The notes beneath the pieces are model-generated. The model was not told where the DNA came from. It ran no database searches and was given only the letters and a program-made list of their open reading frames with translations. 64,000 bases of DNA from Aureispira sp964404215 (GTDB lineage: Bacteria; Bacteroidota; Bacteroidia; Chitinophagales; Saprospiraceae): the NCBI GenBank assembly GCA_964404215.1, contig CAYOJF010000006.1:1-64000 (forward strand). Direction: 5' to 3'. The position numbers and the translations under genes were made by a program. Within the stretch, counting starts at the first letter, position 1. Each line of letters opens with the position of its first letter. Below are positions 34,283-42,600 of the stretch, piece by piece.

Positions 34283-35542
34283 ATGAAAATTGACACAAAA
34301 ATCCCTGCTCTCCAATGGGTTCGGGACTACTCCAAAATAAATTTTGTGGGAGACCTAAACGCAGGTATAACCGTTGGCATTATGCTAATCCCTCAAGGAA
34401 TGGCTTATGCTCTATTGGCTGGACTACCACCTATTTATGGATTATATGCTTCTATTGTTCCCCAATTGGTTTATGCTTTATTGGGTACCTCTAGACAGCT
34501 AAGTGTAGGACCTGTTGCTATGGATTCGCTATTAGTGGCCGTCACTATTAGTCAACTAGCCATTATTCAGCCAGAGGACTATATCCAAGCTGCCATTTTA
34601 TTAGCCACTCTCGTAGGAATACTCCAGCTTACTATGGGATTGTTCAAACTTGGCTTTTTAGTCAAATTACTCACTCCACCTATTATCAGTGGTTTTACAT
34701 CTGCCGCTGCACTAATCATTGGCTTCAGCCAATTAAAATACCTTCTTGGAGTAGATTTGGGGAGTAGTCCTTATCTATCCGATATTTTTTTGGCTTTGTG
34801 GCTACATCTGTCTGCTATCAAAATACAACCTTTACTGATTGGAGTAGTTGGATTACTCCTACTGACAGTATTCAAAAAATGGGCTCCAAAGTTTCCAACC
34901 CCTCTACTACTGATTATTTTAAGTAGTCTATATGTTTATTATGGAGACTTTGCCCCTTCCGAAATAGATATTGTAGGAGCTATTCCTGCTGGGTTACCTC
35001 ACTTTAGCCTACCTAGTATGGATGGCATACTTGCTTGGCAACTACTTCCTAGTGCCTTATCTATTGCTCTAGTAGCTTTCATGGAAGCCATTGCTGTTGG
35101 CAAATCTATAGAAGCTCAACAAAGCGAATACCAAATAGATCCCAATCAAGAGCTGTTAGCCTTAGGAAGTGCTAATATATTAGGATCTTTCTTTCAGAGT
35201 TTTCCAACAACAGGAGGTTTTTCTCGTTCTGCGGTCAATCATCAAGCTGGTGCCAAAACAAACCTTGCCAATATTATTAGTGCTCTATTTGTATTAATAG
35301 TCCTCTTGTTTTTAACAGCGTACTTCTATTATCTCCCCAAAACCATACTCGCTGCTATCATTATGTTTGCTGTATTCAAACTCATTGACTTCGCCTATCC
35401 TATACAGCTCTGGCGACAAGCCAATAAACGAGATTTATTGATCCTGATGTTTACTTTCTTAGCGACATTATTTATTGGCATCCAACAAGGAATTCTATTA
35501 GGTATTTTCCTGACTTTTTTGATTAGTCGTTATCGCAACTAA
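34283..35542 (+). CDS. SulP-family anion permease without STAS domain
   Basis: A 419-residue multi-spanning permease (about 11-12 helices) with the SulP signature at the N-terminus (GIMLIPQGMAYALLAGLPP, then GLYASIVPQLVYALLGTSRQLSVGP). SulP proteins carry sulfate, bicarbonate or other anions. The protein stops right after the last helix (LTFLISRYRN), so the cytosolic STAS domain found on most SulP proteins is missing. No frameshift is visible, since the next 180 bp hold no STAS sequence. Regulated by the adjacent palindrome and located in the sulfur cluster, it likely imports or exports a sulfur oxyanion, but the ion is not proven. Confidence 0.85.
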   Translation: MKIDTKIPALQWVRDYSKINFVGDLNAGITVGIMLIPQGMAYALLAGLPPIYGLYASIVPQLVYALLGTSRQLSVGPVAMDSLLVAVTISQLAIIQPEDYIQAAILLATLVGILQLTMGLFKLGFLVKLLTPPIISGFTSAAALIIGFSQLKYLLGVDLGSSPYLSDIFLALWLHLSAIKIQPLLIGVVGLLLLTVFKKWAPKFPTPLLLIILSSLYVYYGDFAPSEIDIVGAIPAGLPHFSLPSMDGILAWQLLPSALSIALVAFMEAIAVGKSIEAQQSEYQIDPNQELLALGSANILGSFFQSFPTTGGFSRSAVNHQAGAKTNLANIISALFVLIVLLFLTAYFYYLPKTILAAIIMFAVFKLIDFAYPIQLWRQANKRDLLILMFTFLATLFIGIQQGILLGIFLTFLISRYRN

Positions 35543-35647
35543 GAGCAAGTCTAAAAATTAACTTCAAGCTACAAATGCTTGATTTGGAATTCAATTCTTA
35601 ACCATACTCTTACAAAAAGTGTTGATTATCATCTAAAAAAAATAGTC

Positions 35648-35694
35648 TATGTGATGCTTATCACATAATGCCTCTAAAAATCAACTTAAGTTTG
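35648..35694 (+). promoter_or_regulatory. Crp/Fnr-type operator and -7 box for the dioxygenase-rhodanese operon
   Basis: TATGTGAT-GCTT-ATCACATA (35648-35667) is a perfect 8-bp-arm palindrome. Its centre is 33 bp before the centre of TAAGTTTG (35687-35694), a full TAnnTTTG box. Strongest of the four sites in this window. Confidence 0.8.
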
Positions 35695-35723
35695 TAATAT
35701 CATTAATCAACAAAATCAATCCT

Positions 35724-37136
35724 ATGATCATAGAACAAATATATACGAAATGTCTCGCTCAAGGGGCTTACTATGTGGAATCAAATGGCGAAGCTTTTTT
35801 GATTGATCCTCTTCGAGAGACCAAGCCATACCTAGACCTCTTAGAAAAACAACAAAGTAAGCTCAAGTATATTTTCGAAACCCACTTCCATGCAGATTTT
35901 GTATCGGGTCATCTTGATCTGGCAAAAAAAACAGGTGCAACAATTGTATTTGGACCTACTGCCCAAACTGATTATGATATCCATCAAGCTAAAGACAACG
36001 AAATATTCCAGATAGGTGCTATTCAAATCAAAGTCTTGCATACACCAGGACACACCATGGAATCCAGTACTTTTTTATTATTGGATGAAGCAGGAAAAGA
36101 AAAAGCCATTTTTACGGGGGATACTTTATTTATTGGAGATGTTGGTAGACCTGACTTAGCGATCAAAAGTGACGTTACAGAAGAAGATCTCGCTGGACTA
36201 CTCTATGATTCTTTACGTCATAAAATAATGCCGCTTGCTGATGATATTATTGTCTATCCCGCCCATGGGGCAGGTTCTGCTTGTGGCAAAAATATGAGTA
36301 AAGAAACCTATGATACGCTAGGAAACCAAAAAAAGACTAATTATGCTTTACGTGCAGATATGACCAAAACTGAATTCACTAAAGAAGTACTGACTGGACT
36401 AACAGCTGCTCCTGGTTACTTTGCTCTCAATGCCAAAATGAATAAAATGGGTTATACCGATATTGATACCATCTATCAAAATAATCTACAAGCACTATCC
36501 CTAGAACAATTCAAAACGGCAATCCAAACAGAAAATGTCCTATTACTGGACACTAGATCGCCTAGTGATTTCAGTCAAAATTTCATTGCATCTGCTATCA
36601 ATATAGGGCTTAATGGAGATTTTGCTCCCTGGGTAGGATCTTTAATCCAAGATTGGGAACGGCCTATATTACTAATAACAGATATAGGAAGGGAAAAAGA
36701 AACAATTACTCGCCTAGCTCGCGTTGGTTATCATCATGTATTAGGCTATTTGGAAGGCGGAATAGATACCTGGACAAACAATCATCAACCGACTGAAAAT
36801 ATCAACAATATTACTGCTACGACATTAGAAAAACGTTTAGAAAAAGAAGAGCTAACCATTATTGATGCTCGTAGAGCATCAGAATATAATTCACAACACA
36901 TCACAACTGCTCTAAACTACCCTCTCAATGACATTCATCAAAGTGATCGTGAAGAATTATCAAAAGATCTCCACTACTACATACACTGTGCAGGAGGATA
37001 TCGATCTATGATTTTAAGTTCTATTTTACATCATAAAGGTTTTAGGAATATTACTAATATAATCGGTGGTTTCAATAGTATCAAAGAAACAACTATTCCT
37101 CAAACGACTTTTGTTTGCCCAAGTACGCTAGGGTAA
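35724..37136 (+). CDS. Persulfide dioxygenase-like metallo-beta-lactamase fused to two rhodanese domains
   Basis: A 470-residue protein. Residues about 1-240 form a metallo-beta-lactamase domain of the ETHE1 (glutathione persulfide dioxygenase) type, with THFHADFVSGH (metal ligands His54, His56, Asp58, His63) and FTGDTLFIGDVGRPDLA. Residues about 260-350 are a rhodanese domain whose catalytic Cys is replaced by Asp (LITDIGRE), so it is inactive. Residues about 365-465 are a second rhodanese with an intact active loop (HCAGGYRS, Cys422). The enzyme would oxidise persulfide sulfur to sulfite and transfer sulfane sulfur. It is the first gene of the operon ending with the Crp/Fnr regulator. Confidence 0.93.
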   Translation: MIIEQIYTKCLAQGAYYVESNGEAFLIDPLRETKPYLDLLEKQQSKLKYIFETHFHADFVSGHLDLAKKTGATIVFGPTAQTDYDIHQAKDNEIFQIGAIQIKVLHTPGHTMESSTFLLLDEAGKEKAIFTGDTLFIGDVGRPDLAIKSDVTEEDLAGLLYDSLRHKIMPLADDIIVYPAHGAGSACGKNMSKETYDTLGNQKKTNYALRADMTKTEFTKEVLTGLTAAPGYFALNAKMNKMGYTDIDTIYQNNLQALSLEQFKTAIQTENVLLLDTRSPSDFSQNFIASAINIGLNGDFAPWVGSLIQDWERPILLITDIGREKETITRLARVGYHHVLGYLEGGIDTWTNNHQPTENINNITATTLEKRLEKEELTIIDARRASEYNSQHITTALNYPLNDIHQSDREELSKDLHYYIHCAGGYRSMILSSILHHKGFRNITNIIGGFNSIKETTIPQTTFVCPSTLG

Positions 37137-37158
37137 CAATATTAAATTATATAAAGCT

Positions 37159-37488
37159 ATGCTATCCTTTTTTTCTCGAAAAAACACCAATTTCCAGTCG
37201 GTATCTATCCATACACTAAAAGAGTTACAAAATCAATATCCTCAAGCTATCTTGCTAGATGTGCGAACCAAAGTAGAATTTGAAAATGGCTCTATTCCTA
37301 ATGCCATCAATGTTGACATTAATCAAAAGGATTTCCTGTCAAAAATGACTACCTTTGATAAGAGCAAACCATGCTTAGTATATTGCCGTAGTGGTATGAG
37401 AAGTGTCAAAGCATGCAAAGCCTTATATCAAGCAGGCTTTGTTACATTATATAACTTGAAAGGCGGTTACTTAGCTTGGAACAAATAA
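37159..37488 (+). CDS. Single-domain rhodanese sulfurtransferase
   Basis: A 109-residue rhodanese. The active loop CRSGMRS with Cys76 is intact, and the LLDVRTKVEFENGSIPNAINV front motif is typical. There is no signal peptide, so it should be cytosolic, passing sulfane sulfur between low-molecular-weight thiols and proteins. It follows the dioxygenase gene by 22 bp and precedes the YeeE-type transporter by 5 bp, an arrangement typical of thiosulfate/persulfide operons. Confidence 0.93.
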   Translation: MLSFFSRKNTNFQSVSIHTLKELQNQYPQAILLDVRTKVEFENGSIPNAINVDINQKDFLSKMTTFDKSKPCLVYCRSGMRSVKACKALYQAGFVTLYNLKGGYLAWNK

Positions 37489-37493
37489 TATTT

Positions 37494-38068
37494 ATGTTAG
37501 AATTATTAAGACAGCCTTGGCATTGGGCTTTTAGTGGAACATTGATTGCCACTACGATGTTTTTGCTACTGTATTGGGGGNNNNNNNNNNCTCTAGTACA
37601 CTAAGAACGGTTTGTGCAATAGGAGGAGCAGGCAGAAAAATTGACTTTTTCAATATTGACTGGAAAGACCAGATTTGGAATTTGTTATTTGTTTTAGGGG
37701 CAGTTATTGGAGGCTACATTGCTTCTACATTTCTAGCTAATCCTGAACCTGTTGCTATTAGCGAAGCCACTATACACCACCTAAAAGGTTGGGGAATACA
37801 GTACCCAACTTCTATCTCAGAAGGAACTGGATATTTACCCTCAGAACTTTTCAACTTCCAGACCTTGATGACACCAAGAGGTATTCTATTGCTATTAGGA
37901 GGTGGTTTCTTAGTTGGTTTTGGAGCTCGTTATGCTGGAGGCTGTACTTCTGGTCATGCGATCAGTGGCTTATCCAATCTACAAATTCCATCCTTGATTA
38001 CAGTGATTGGCTTTTTCATAGGAGGATTGTTAATGACTCATTTTTTATTACCACTGATTTTATTTTAA
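37494..38068 (+). CDS. YeeE/YedE-family transporter, N-terminal half, interrupted by an assembly gap
   Basis: The frame starts at ATG 37494 (LLRQPWHWAFSG...) and resumes after ten N bases at 37581-37590 as SSTLRTVCAIGG, so the true gene continues across the gap. It encodes a YeeE/YedE (DUF395) membrane protein. Members such as TsuA import thiosulfate. Family members usually read roughly WGN-K-x-FG-(I/V)-SSSLR here, so about six codons are missing and the real gap is probably near 17 nt rather than 10. The conserved Cys motifs (RTVCA, GGCTSGH) are present. Together with the next gene it forms a split transporter. Confidence 0.85.
37581..37590. other. Assembly gap of 10 N
   Basis: Ten ambiguous bases inside the first YeeE-type gene. 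Keeping the frames on both sides together requires a true length of 2 modulo 3 (for example 17), so 10 is a placeholder and not a mutation. Confidence 0.95.
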
Positions 38069-38069
38069 T

Positions 38070-38483
38070 ATGAAAGCTATTAAATTTTTATTCTTAGGCA
38101 TTTTGTTTGGAATCATTATGACCAAATCCGAGGCTATTTCTTGGTTTAGAATACAGGAAATGTTTTTATTCCAGAGTTTCCATATGTATGGGATCATTGG
38201 AGTAGCCGTTGTATTGGGAGCAATCCAAGTAGCTCTGATCAAAAAAGTAAAACTCAAGGATATTACAGGTCAAATAATTGACTTCAAAGATAAAGAACAG
38301 TCTATCCCTCGCTATTTGATTGGTGGAATTATCTTTGGATTAGGCTGGGCAATGACTGGAGCTTGTCCTGGTCCTATGTTCACCTTAGTGGGACATGGTT
38401 TTGGAGTCATGTTAATAGTAATAGGAGGAGCCATATTAGGAACCTTGACTTATGGTGCCTTAAGAGACAAACTCCCTCATTAA
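38070..38483 (+). CDS. YeeE/YedE-family transporter, C-terminal half
   Basis: A 137-residue membrane protein with four hydrophobic helices and the conserved GACPGPMFTLVGHG motif of YeeE/YedE (DUF395/DUF6691) proteins. Its ATG directly abuts the stop of the upstream half (1-bp gap), so the two are translationally coupled and likely assemble into one thiosulfate-type channel. Loop residues (Lys-Asp rich KVKLKDITGQIIDFKDKEQ) separate the helices. Located between the rhodanese-transporter pair and the Crp/Fnr regulator. Confidence 0.9.
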   Translation: MKAIKFLFLGILFGIIMTKSEAISWFRIQEMFLFQSFHMYGIIGVAVVLGAIQVALIKKVKLKDITGQIIDFKDKEQSIPRYLIGGIIFGLGWAMTGACPGPMFTLVGHGFGVMLIVIGGAILGTLTYGALRDKLPH

Positions 38484-38504
38484 ATCAAACATAACGATAG
38501 CTAC

Positions 38505-39158
38505 ATGGAACATACCTTAATACAAACTATACGAGAGAAGTTACCTGTCATAGACGATTATGCTTTAGCTAGTGCTATTGCTAAACATGGAACATTGATG
38601 CATCTAGAGCCCAATACGCTTCTGATGCAATATGGTGACTATATTAAGCAAATACCAATTGTGCTAGAAGGACTCATCAAAGTAAGTACACAAAGTAGCT
38701 CAGGCCAAACCATGTTACTATACTACTTGGGTAGTGGAAACACCTGTCCAACAGCGTTTACCTGCTGTATGAATGCAAAAAAAAGCGAAATTCAGGCAGA
38801 GGTGCTAGAGCCAACTGAAATAATCGCTCTACCCGCTCATTTATTAGATGAATGGATTCACCGTTTTCCGAACTGGAAAAACTTTGTTTTGCAGTCCTAT
38901 CAAGTTCGATTTCAAGAACTACTTCATACGATTGATAATATTGCCTTTTCGAAAATTGATCACCGACTCATTGATTATCTATCCCAACAGCAAAAACTTA
39001 CGCACAAAAATATAATCAAAACTACCCATCAGGCTATTGCTGATGATCTAAATACTTCTAGAGAAGCGATTTCGAGACTCCTCAAAAAAATGGAGAAAAT
39101 GGAAATGGTTTCCTTACAACGTAATCAAATTACAATACTAAATATAGAAGCTAACTAG
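38505..39158 (+). CDS. Crp/Fnr-family transcriptional regulator with cysteine cluster
   Basis: A 217-residue regulator: an N-terminal cyclic-nucleotide-binding-like fold (about 20-130) and a C-terminal helix-turn-helix (about 165-200) whose recognition helix TSREAISRLLKK combines the Crp (RE...R) and Fnr (E..SR) base-contact residues, consistent with a GTGAT-N4-ATCAC target. The sensor fold lacks obvious cAMP-binding residues but carries Cys81, Cys87 and Cys88 (CPTAFTCC), so thiol or persulfide sensing is plausible. As last gene of the sulfur operon with matching palindromes upstream of the operon and of SulP, it is the likely activator of this cluster. Confidence 0.92.
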   Translation: MEHTLIQTIREKLPVIDDYALASAIAKHGTLMHLEPNTLLMQYGDYIKQIPIVLEGLIKVSTQSSSGQTMLLYYLGSGNTCPTAFTCCMNAKKSEIQAEVLEPTEIIALPAHLLDEWIHRFPNWKNFVLQSYQVRFQELLHTIDNIAFSKIDHRLIDYLSQQQKLTHKNIIKTTHQAIADDLNTSREAISRLLKKMEKMEMVSLQRNQITILNIEAN

Positions 39159-39250
39159 AGTATATCTTAATATGGCTTCTATTACATCAAATCACAAGTA
39201 ACCAAACAGCCGTAAAGTTCGCTGTTTTATTACTCAAATAAATTAAAATC

Positions 39251-39646
39251 ATGTTTGGAAAAGGTTCAAAGTTATACAGTGCCTTCAATTTCAAGTGTCC
39301 TAAATGCCATGAAGGCAACCTATTTAAATCCTCTCTATTCAGTATGGAAGGTATCTATAATATGCACGAAGATTGTCCTTCCTGTGGTCAAAAATTTGAA
39401 ATAGAACCAGGATTTTATTGGGGAGCGATGTATATCGGCTATGCATTAAGCTCTGGCTATATGCTATCAGGAATGACTGCCTCTATCCTACTACTAGGAC
39501 TTACCGTCAATCAGAGTTTTGCCTTGGTTATTTTCTTGGGAGTTCTGATTGTCCCACTCATCGCTCGGATGGCTAGATCTATCTGGATCAATATCTATAT
39601 TCATTATGACAAAAATGCTATTGGTCGTAAGAACATAAAATCCTAG
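39251..39646 (+). CDS. DUF983 membrane protein
   Basis: A 131-residue DUF983 protein: an N-terminal zinc-ribbon-like segment (CPKCHEG at about residue 16 and CPSCGQKFEIEPGFYWGAMY at about 42) followed by two transmembrane helices. The EPGFYWGAMY motif is the family hallmark. Function unknown; such proteins are widespread in Bacteroidota and alphaproteobacteria. It has its own small intergenic region after the Crp gene and is followed by a terminator, so it is probably monocistronic and not part of the sulfur operon. Confidence 0.92.
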   Translation: MFGKGSKLYSAFNFKCPKCHEGNLFKSSLFSMEGIYNMHEDCPSCGQKFEIEPGFYWGAMYIGYALSSGYMLSGMTASILLLGLTVNQSFALVIFLGVLIVPLIARMARSIWINIYIHYDKNAIGRKNIKS

Positions 39647-39717
39647 GGACTCTTAGGTAATATTACGATCAGTTTTATCACACGATCTAAGAGCTTACCT
39701 AAAAATTAACTGATTCT

Positions 39718-39751
39718 AAGCCTTCTACTCAACAAAGTAGAGGGCTTTTTT
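39718..39751 (+). terminator. Rho-independent terminator
   Basis: The stem AAGCCTTCTACT/AGTAGAGGGCTT (39718-39729 and 39736-39747, one G-U pair) plus a T run ends the DUF983 transcript. Confidence 0.85.
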
Positions 39752-39778
39752 GTATTTTTGTACAAACACAATATATAC

Positions 39779-40354
39779 ATGGATTCACAGGATGATAAAA
39801 TAAAAACACTCGCTAATAATATACAATACGCTACTTTTATGCAGCGAGTACATGCCTATACACTTGACTGTATCATTTTCGCTCCGCTTTCTGCTATTAG
39901 TGGTTGGAATCTCATTCAGTGGAAAAACCCTTGGATCGCCATAGGCGTCATTATCATCTGGTGTATTTACAAACCCGTTTTGGAATGGACGCAAGGTGCT
40001 ACTATTGGTAAAAAAATAATTGGACTAAAAGTAGTGGATTATAATTATGAAGGCATCTCCTTCAATCAAGCTATGTTGCGTTTCTCTGTTTACTTTGCTG
40101 TTAGTATTGGCAATCTTTTGACTTTTCTTACGCTCTATGAACATCCTGACTTTAGCGAAGCACTACTACCTGAGGATATTATCCAAATCCAACAACAAAA
40201 CCCCGATATGACAGGAAGCATCATTATGTTTTTCTTTCTTTTTTCGGTGACTCGTATTTTATTTGACCAAAAAAGACAAGCTCATCATGATGCCATTAGT
40301 CATACTTACTGTATCGCTGTCCCTAAAAAATCTACCTCTAAAAAAAGGCGTTAA
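39779..40354 (+). CDS. RDD-family membrane protein
   Basis: A 191-residue inner-membrane protein from the ATG at 39779. A frame extending to a TTG at 39758 is less likely. The RDD motif is seen as RVHAYTLDCIIF, then helices around residues 40-70, 95-115 and 145-165, with the QGATIGKKIIGLKVVD segment typical of the family. RDD proteins are often transporters or ion exchangers but most are uncharacterised. It lies 10 bp before a lipoprotein gene, so the two probably share a transcript. Confidence 0.88.
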   Translation: MDSQDDKIKTLANNIQYATFMQRVHAYTLDCIIFAPLSAISGWNLIQWKNPWIAIGVIIIWCIYKPVLEWTQGATIGKKIIGLKVVDYNYEGISFNQAMLRFSVYFAVSIGNLLTFLTLYEHPDFSEALLPEDIIQIQQQNPDMTGSIIMFFFLFSVTRILFDQKRQAHHDAISHTYCIAVPKKSTSKKRR

Positions 40355-40364
40355 TGCTATTTTT

Positions 40365-41318
40365 ATGAGGCAATACTGTCTTCTACTATTACTTGTTATC
40401 GTTTTTTGTGTACAATGTGATACTCCTGCTTTAGCTGTAAAAGAAAGAAGTACACCTCTACCAAAGCACATACCCTCAAGTCTCATCACTAAAATCAAAA
40501 ATTTAGATAGCAAAGATGAATTAGAAAGCCATGCCATACTAGATAGTTTATTGTTCTATACACCTGATATAGATATATCTCATGGAGCATTGAAGCCTCT
40601 TTTTATAGACTTAGATAGTGACTGGAATAATGAAATCATCTTAGAAATTACTGAAATAGATTATAAATACCTTACAGTACTTCAACAACAATCTGATGGT
40701 TGGCATTTAATCTTTGGTGCAGATTTTTGGCAAAAATACAACGTTAGTGGTCTCAAAATTCTGAATACCAATAGTAGAGAAAAAATATTCTGTATGAGGG
40801 GAATGACCGCTTCTGGAACTGATTTATTTGCAGAATCCACTTACTTCTACAAATTGATTGGGGATAGTATACATTGTTGCTTAGAACTTACAACAGATAT
40901 GCATATTAATGACTGGAACCGGTATTGGAATCAGTCTTTTGATAGTGAATACACCCTATACGAACACTATGATAAGGATGCTCTAGAAGTTGAATTTAGC
41001 TATAGTTTCACTCCAAATTTCCCTTTCCAAGAAGTAGTCAATTTAGATAGTCTTGAAGATAACGCCTATTTTAGTGATTCAGACTGGCTGACATTCGAGT
41101 GGGATAGTGTACAAAAACAATATATTCCACAACTTGACCAACTCAATCCTACACTAGATTCTTTTCAATGGTCAGTGGTACAAAACCTAAGTAGTGATAG
41201 CTTGATTTATGTGGCTTTTGAATCCGAAATCGAATCAAAAATTAAAACAGGTAGTATTACCGAACAGAAAATGGCAGAGCTATTCAAAAAGGCAATGACG
41301 ACTTCCTCTGAAGATTAA
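40365..41318 (+). CDS. Putative lipoprotein of unknown function
   Basis: From ATG 40365 the protein has 317 residues. The long frame beginning at 40263 overlaps the RDD gene and is not supported, since the signal-like sequence starts at MRQYCLLLLL. The N-terminus (LLLLLVIVFCVQC) looks like a lipoprotein signal but the residue before Cys18 (Gln) is atypical for a lipobox, so this is tentative. The mature part is acidic with repeated Asp-rich motifs (DLDSDWNNEI, NDWNRYWNQSFDSEY) and shows no known domain. It trails the RDD gene by 10 bp, so the two may work together. Confidence 0.65.
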   Translation: MRQYCLLLLLVIVFCVQCDTPALAVKERSTPLPKHIPSSLITKIKNLDSKDELESHAILDSLLFYTPDIDISHGALKPLFIDLDSDWNNEIILEITEIDYKYLTVLQQQSDGWHLIFGADFWQKYNVSGLKILNTNSREKIFCMRGMTASGTDLFAESTYFYKLIGDSIHCCLELTTDMHINDWNRYWNQSFDSEYTLYEHYDKDALEVEFSYSFTPNFPFQEVVNLDSLEDNAYFSDSDWLTFEWDSVQKQYIPQLDQLNPTLDSFQWSVVQNLSSDSLIYVAFESEIESKIKTGSITEQKMAELFKKAMTTSSED

Positions 41319-41466
41319 ATCTTAGTTTTAACCTATTAGATATAAGAGTAGGTAGCAAGGCAGAATCAATGGCACTTATATTTTTAAATTAAGCTCTTAA
41401 ACATGTTCTGATCAAAATACTCCCCTATCAGCTCCTTCATTTTTTTATCAATTCCATCTCTTATTA

Positions 41467-42534
41467 TTACAGATACTTGTCACATTCTAATTCTCGTAGT
41501 TTAAGTAAGTCGGGTAGTTTTTTTAATTGGTTATTTAAACACCATAATTTTGTTACCTCAGGTAAGGAAGGTAATTCCGTTAATTCGTTATTCGAACAGA
41601 ATAATTCACGCACCTTAGGTAAGGCAGGCAATTCCGTCAATTGGTTATTCGAACAGAATAATTCACGCACCTTAGGTAAGGCAGGTAATTTCGTCAATTG
41701 ATTATCTGAACAAGACAACATTTCCACCTTAGGTAAGGCTGGTAATTCTGTTAATTGATTACTTGAACATGCTAAATTTTTCACATTAAGTAAGGAAGGT
41801 AATTCCATTAATTGGTTACTTGCACACCATAATTTACTCAAATTATTAGATAAGATTAGTAATTTTGTTAATTGATTATTTGAACAATGCAATTTTCCCA
41901 AATTAGGCAGGGCGGGTAATTCCGTCAATTGGTTATCTGAACACCATAATTCACTCACCTTAGGTAAGGCAGGCAATTCCGTTATTTGATTGTATGAACA
42001 GTTTAATTCCTCCACAGTAAACAGGGTGGGTAATTCCGTCAATTGGTTATCTAAACACCATAATTCACGCACCTTAGGTAAGGCGGGCAATTCCACTAAT
42101 TGATTCTCTCCACAAGACAATCTTTCCACATTAGGCAGAGCAGGCAATTTCACTAACTGATTCTCTGAACAATACAACCTTTTCACATTAGGTAGGATAG
42201 GTAATGCTGTTATTTGATTCTCTGAACAGTCTAATTCCTCCACATTAAGCAAGGCGGGTAATTCCACTAATTTGTTATTTCTACAATCTAATTCTTTAAT
42301 AGTAGGAGGCAGAGCAGGCAATTCCGTTAATCCTTTCTCACTCAAATCAACTTTAGTCATGCCTAATAAAGTCACTACATCCACCTCTAAAATTTTCATT
42401 AACACTGCATACTTTGCTTCTAAAGTATTCTTTATTTCACCTTCATTTAGACTAGAGTCTAGCTCAAAACCTAATATTCTATTCTTTGCATCTAAAGAAT
42501 AAATCAACTCCCTAATTTTTTTTATTGATTCCAT
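41467..42534 (-). CDS. LRR protein with 19-residue cysteine-bearing repeats
   Basis: A 355-residue cytosolic protein. After a helical N-terminal cap (about residues 1-60) come about 14 leucine-rich repeats of 19 residues (one of 20) with the pattern LxCSxNQLTELPALPxVxE. The short length and PALP core recall the YopM/IpaH-type LRR subfamily rather than the 23-residue repeats of the LRR-BRCT proteins here. A cysteine occupies the same place in every repeat, forming a ladder. There is no E3-ligase or kinase domain. Several DNA repeats are almost identical in tandem. Partner binding is the likely role; substrate unknown. Confidence 0.8.
   Translation of the reverse strand: MESIKKIRELIYSLDAKNRILGFELDSSLNEGEIKNTLEAKYAVLMKILEVDVVTLLGMTKVDLSEKGLTELPALPPTIKELDCRNNKLVELPALLNVEELDCSENQITALPILPNVKRLYCSENQLVKLPALPNVERLSCGENQLVELPALPKVRELWCLDNQLTELPTLFTVEELNCSYNQITELPALPKVSELWCSDNQLTELPALPNLGKLHCSNNQLTKLLILSNNLSKLWCASNQLMELPSLLNVKNLACSSNQLTELPALPKVEMLSCSDNQLTKLPALPKVRELFCSNNQLTELPALPKVRELFCSNNELTELPSLPEVTKLWCLNNQLKKLPDLLKLRELECDKYL
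41583..41702 (-). repeat. Near-identical 57-bp tandem repeats in the LRR gene
   Basis: Successive 57-bp units (one LRR each) are nearly identical, for example the segments containing TTCACGCACCTTAGGTAAGG at about 41607 and 41664. Each copy adds exactly 19 residues and preserves the frame, so the unit count can change by slippage or unequal crossover. Confidence 0.75.
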
Positions 42535-42600
42535 TTTTTATTGCTTTAGGTAAAAAAATAAACATTATTATGAATAGACCCTCTTTACAAAAACATTACT

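Noticed and set aside
40263..41318. Longer 351-aa frame for the lipoprotein gene
   Set aside because: The first 34 codons overlap the RDD gene. The ATG at 40365 gives a signal-like N-terminus right after the RDD stop codon.
41583..41702. CRISPR-like repeat array
   Set aside because: The 57-bp repeats are in-frame LRR codons without spacers and encode repeat units.
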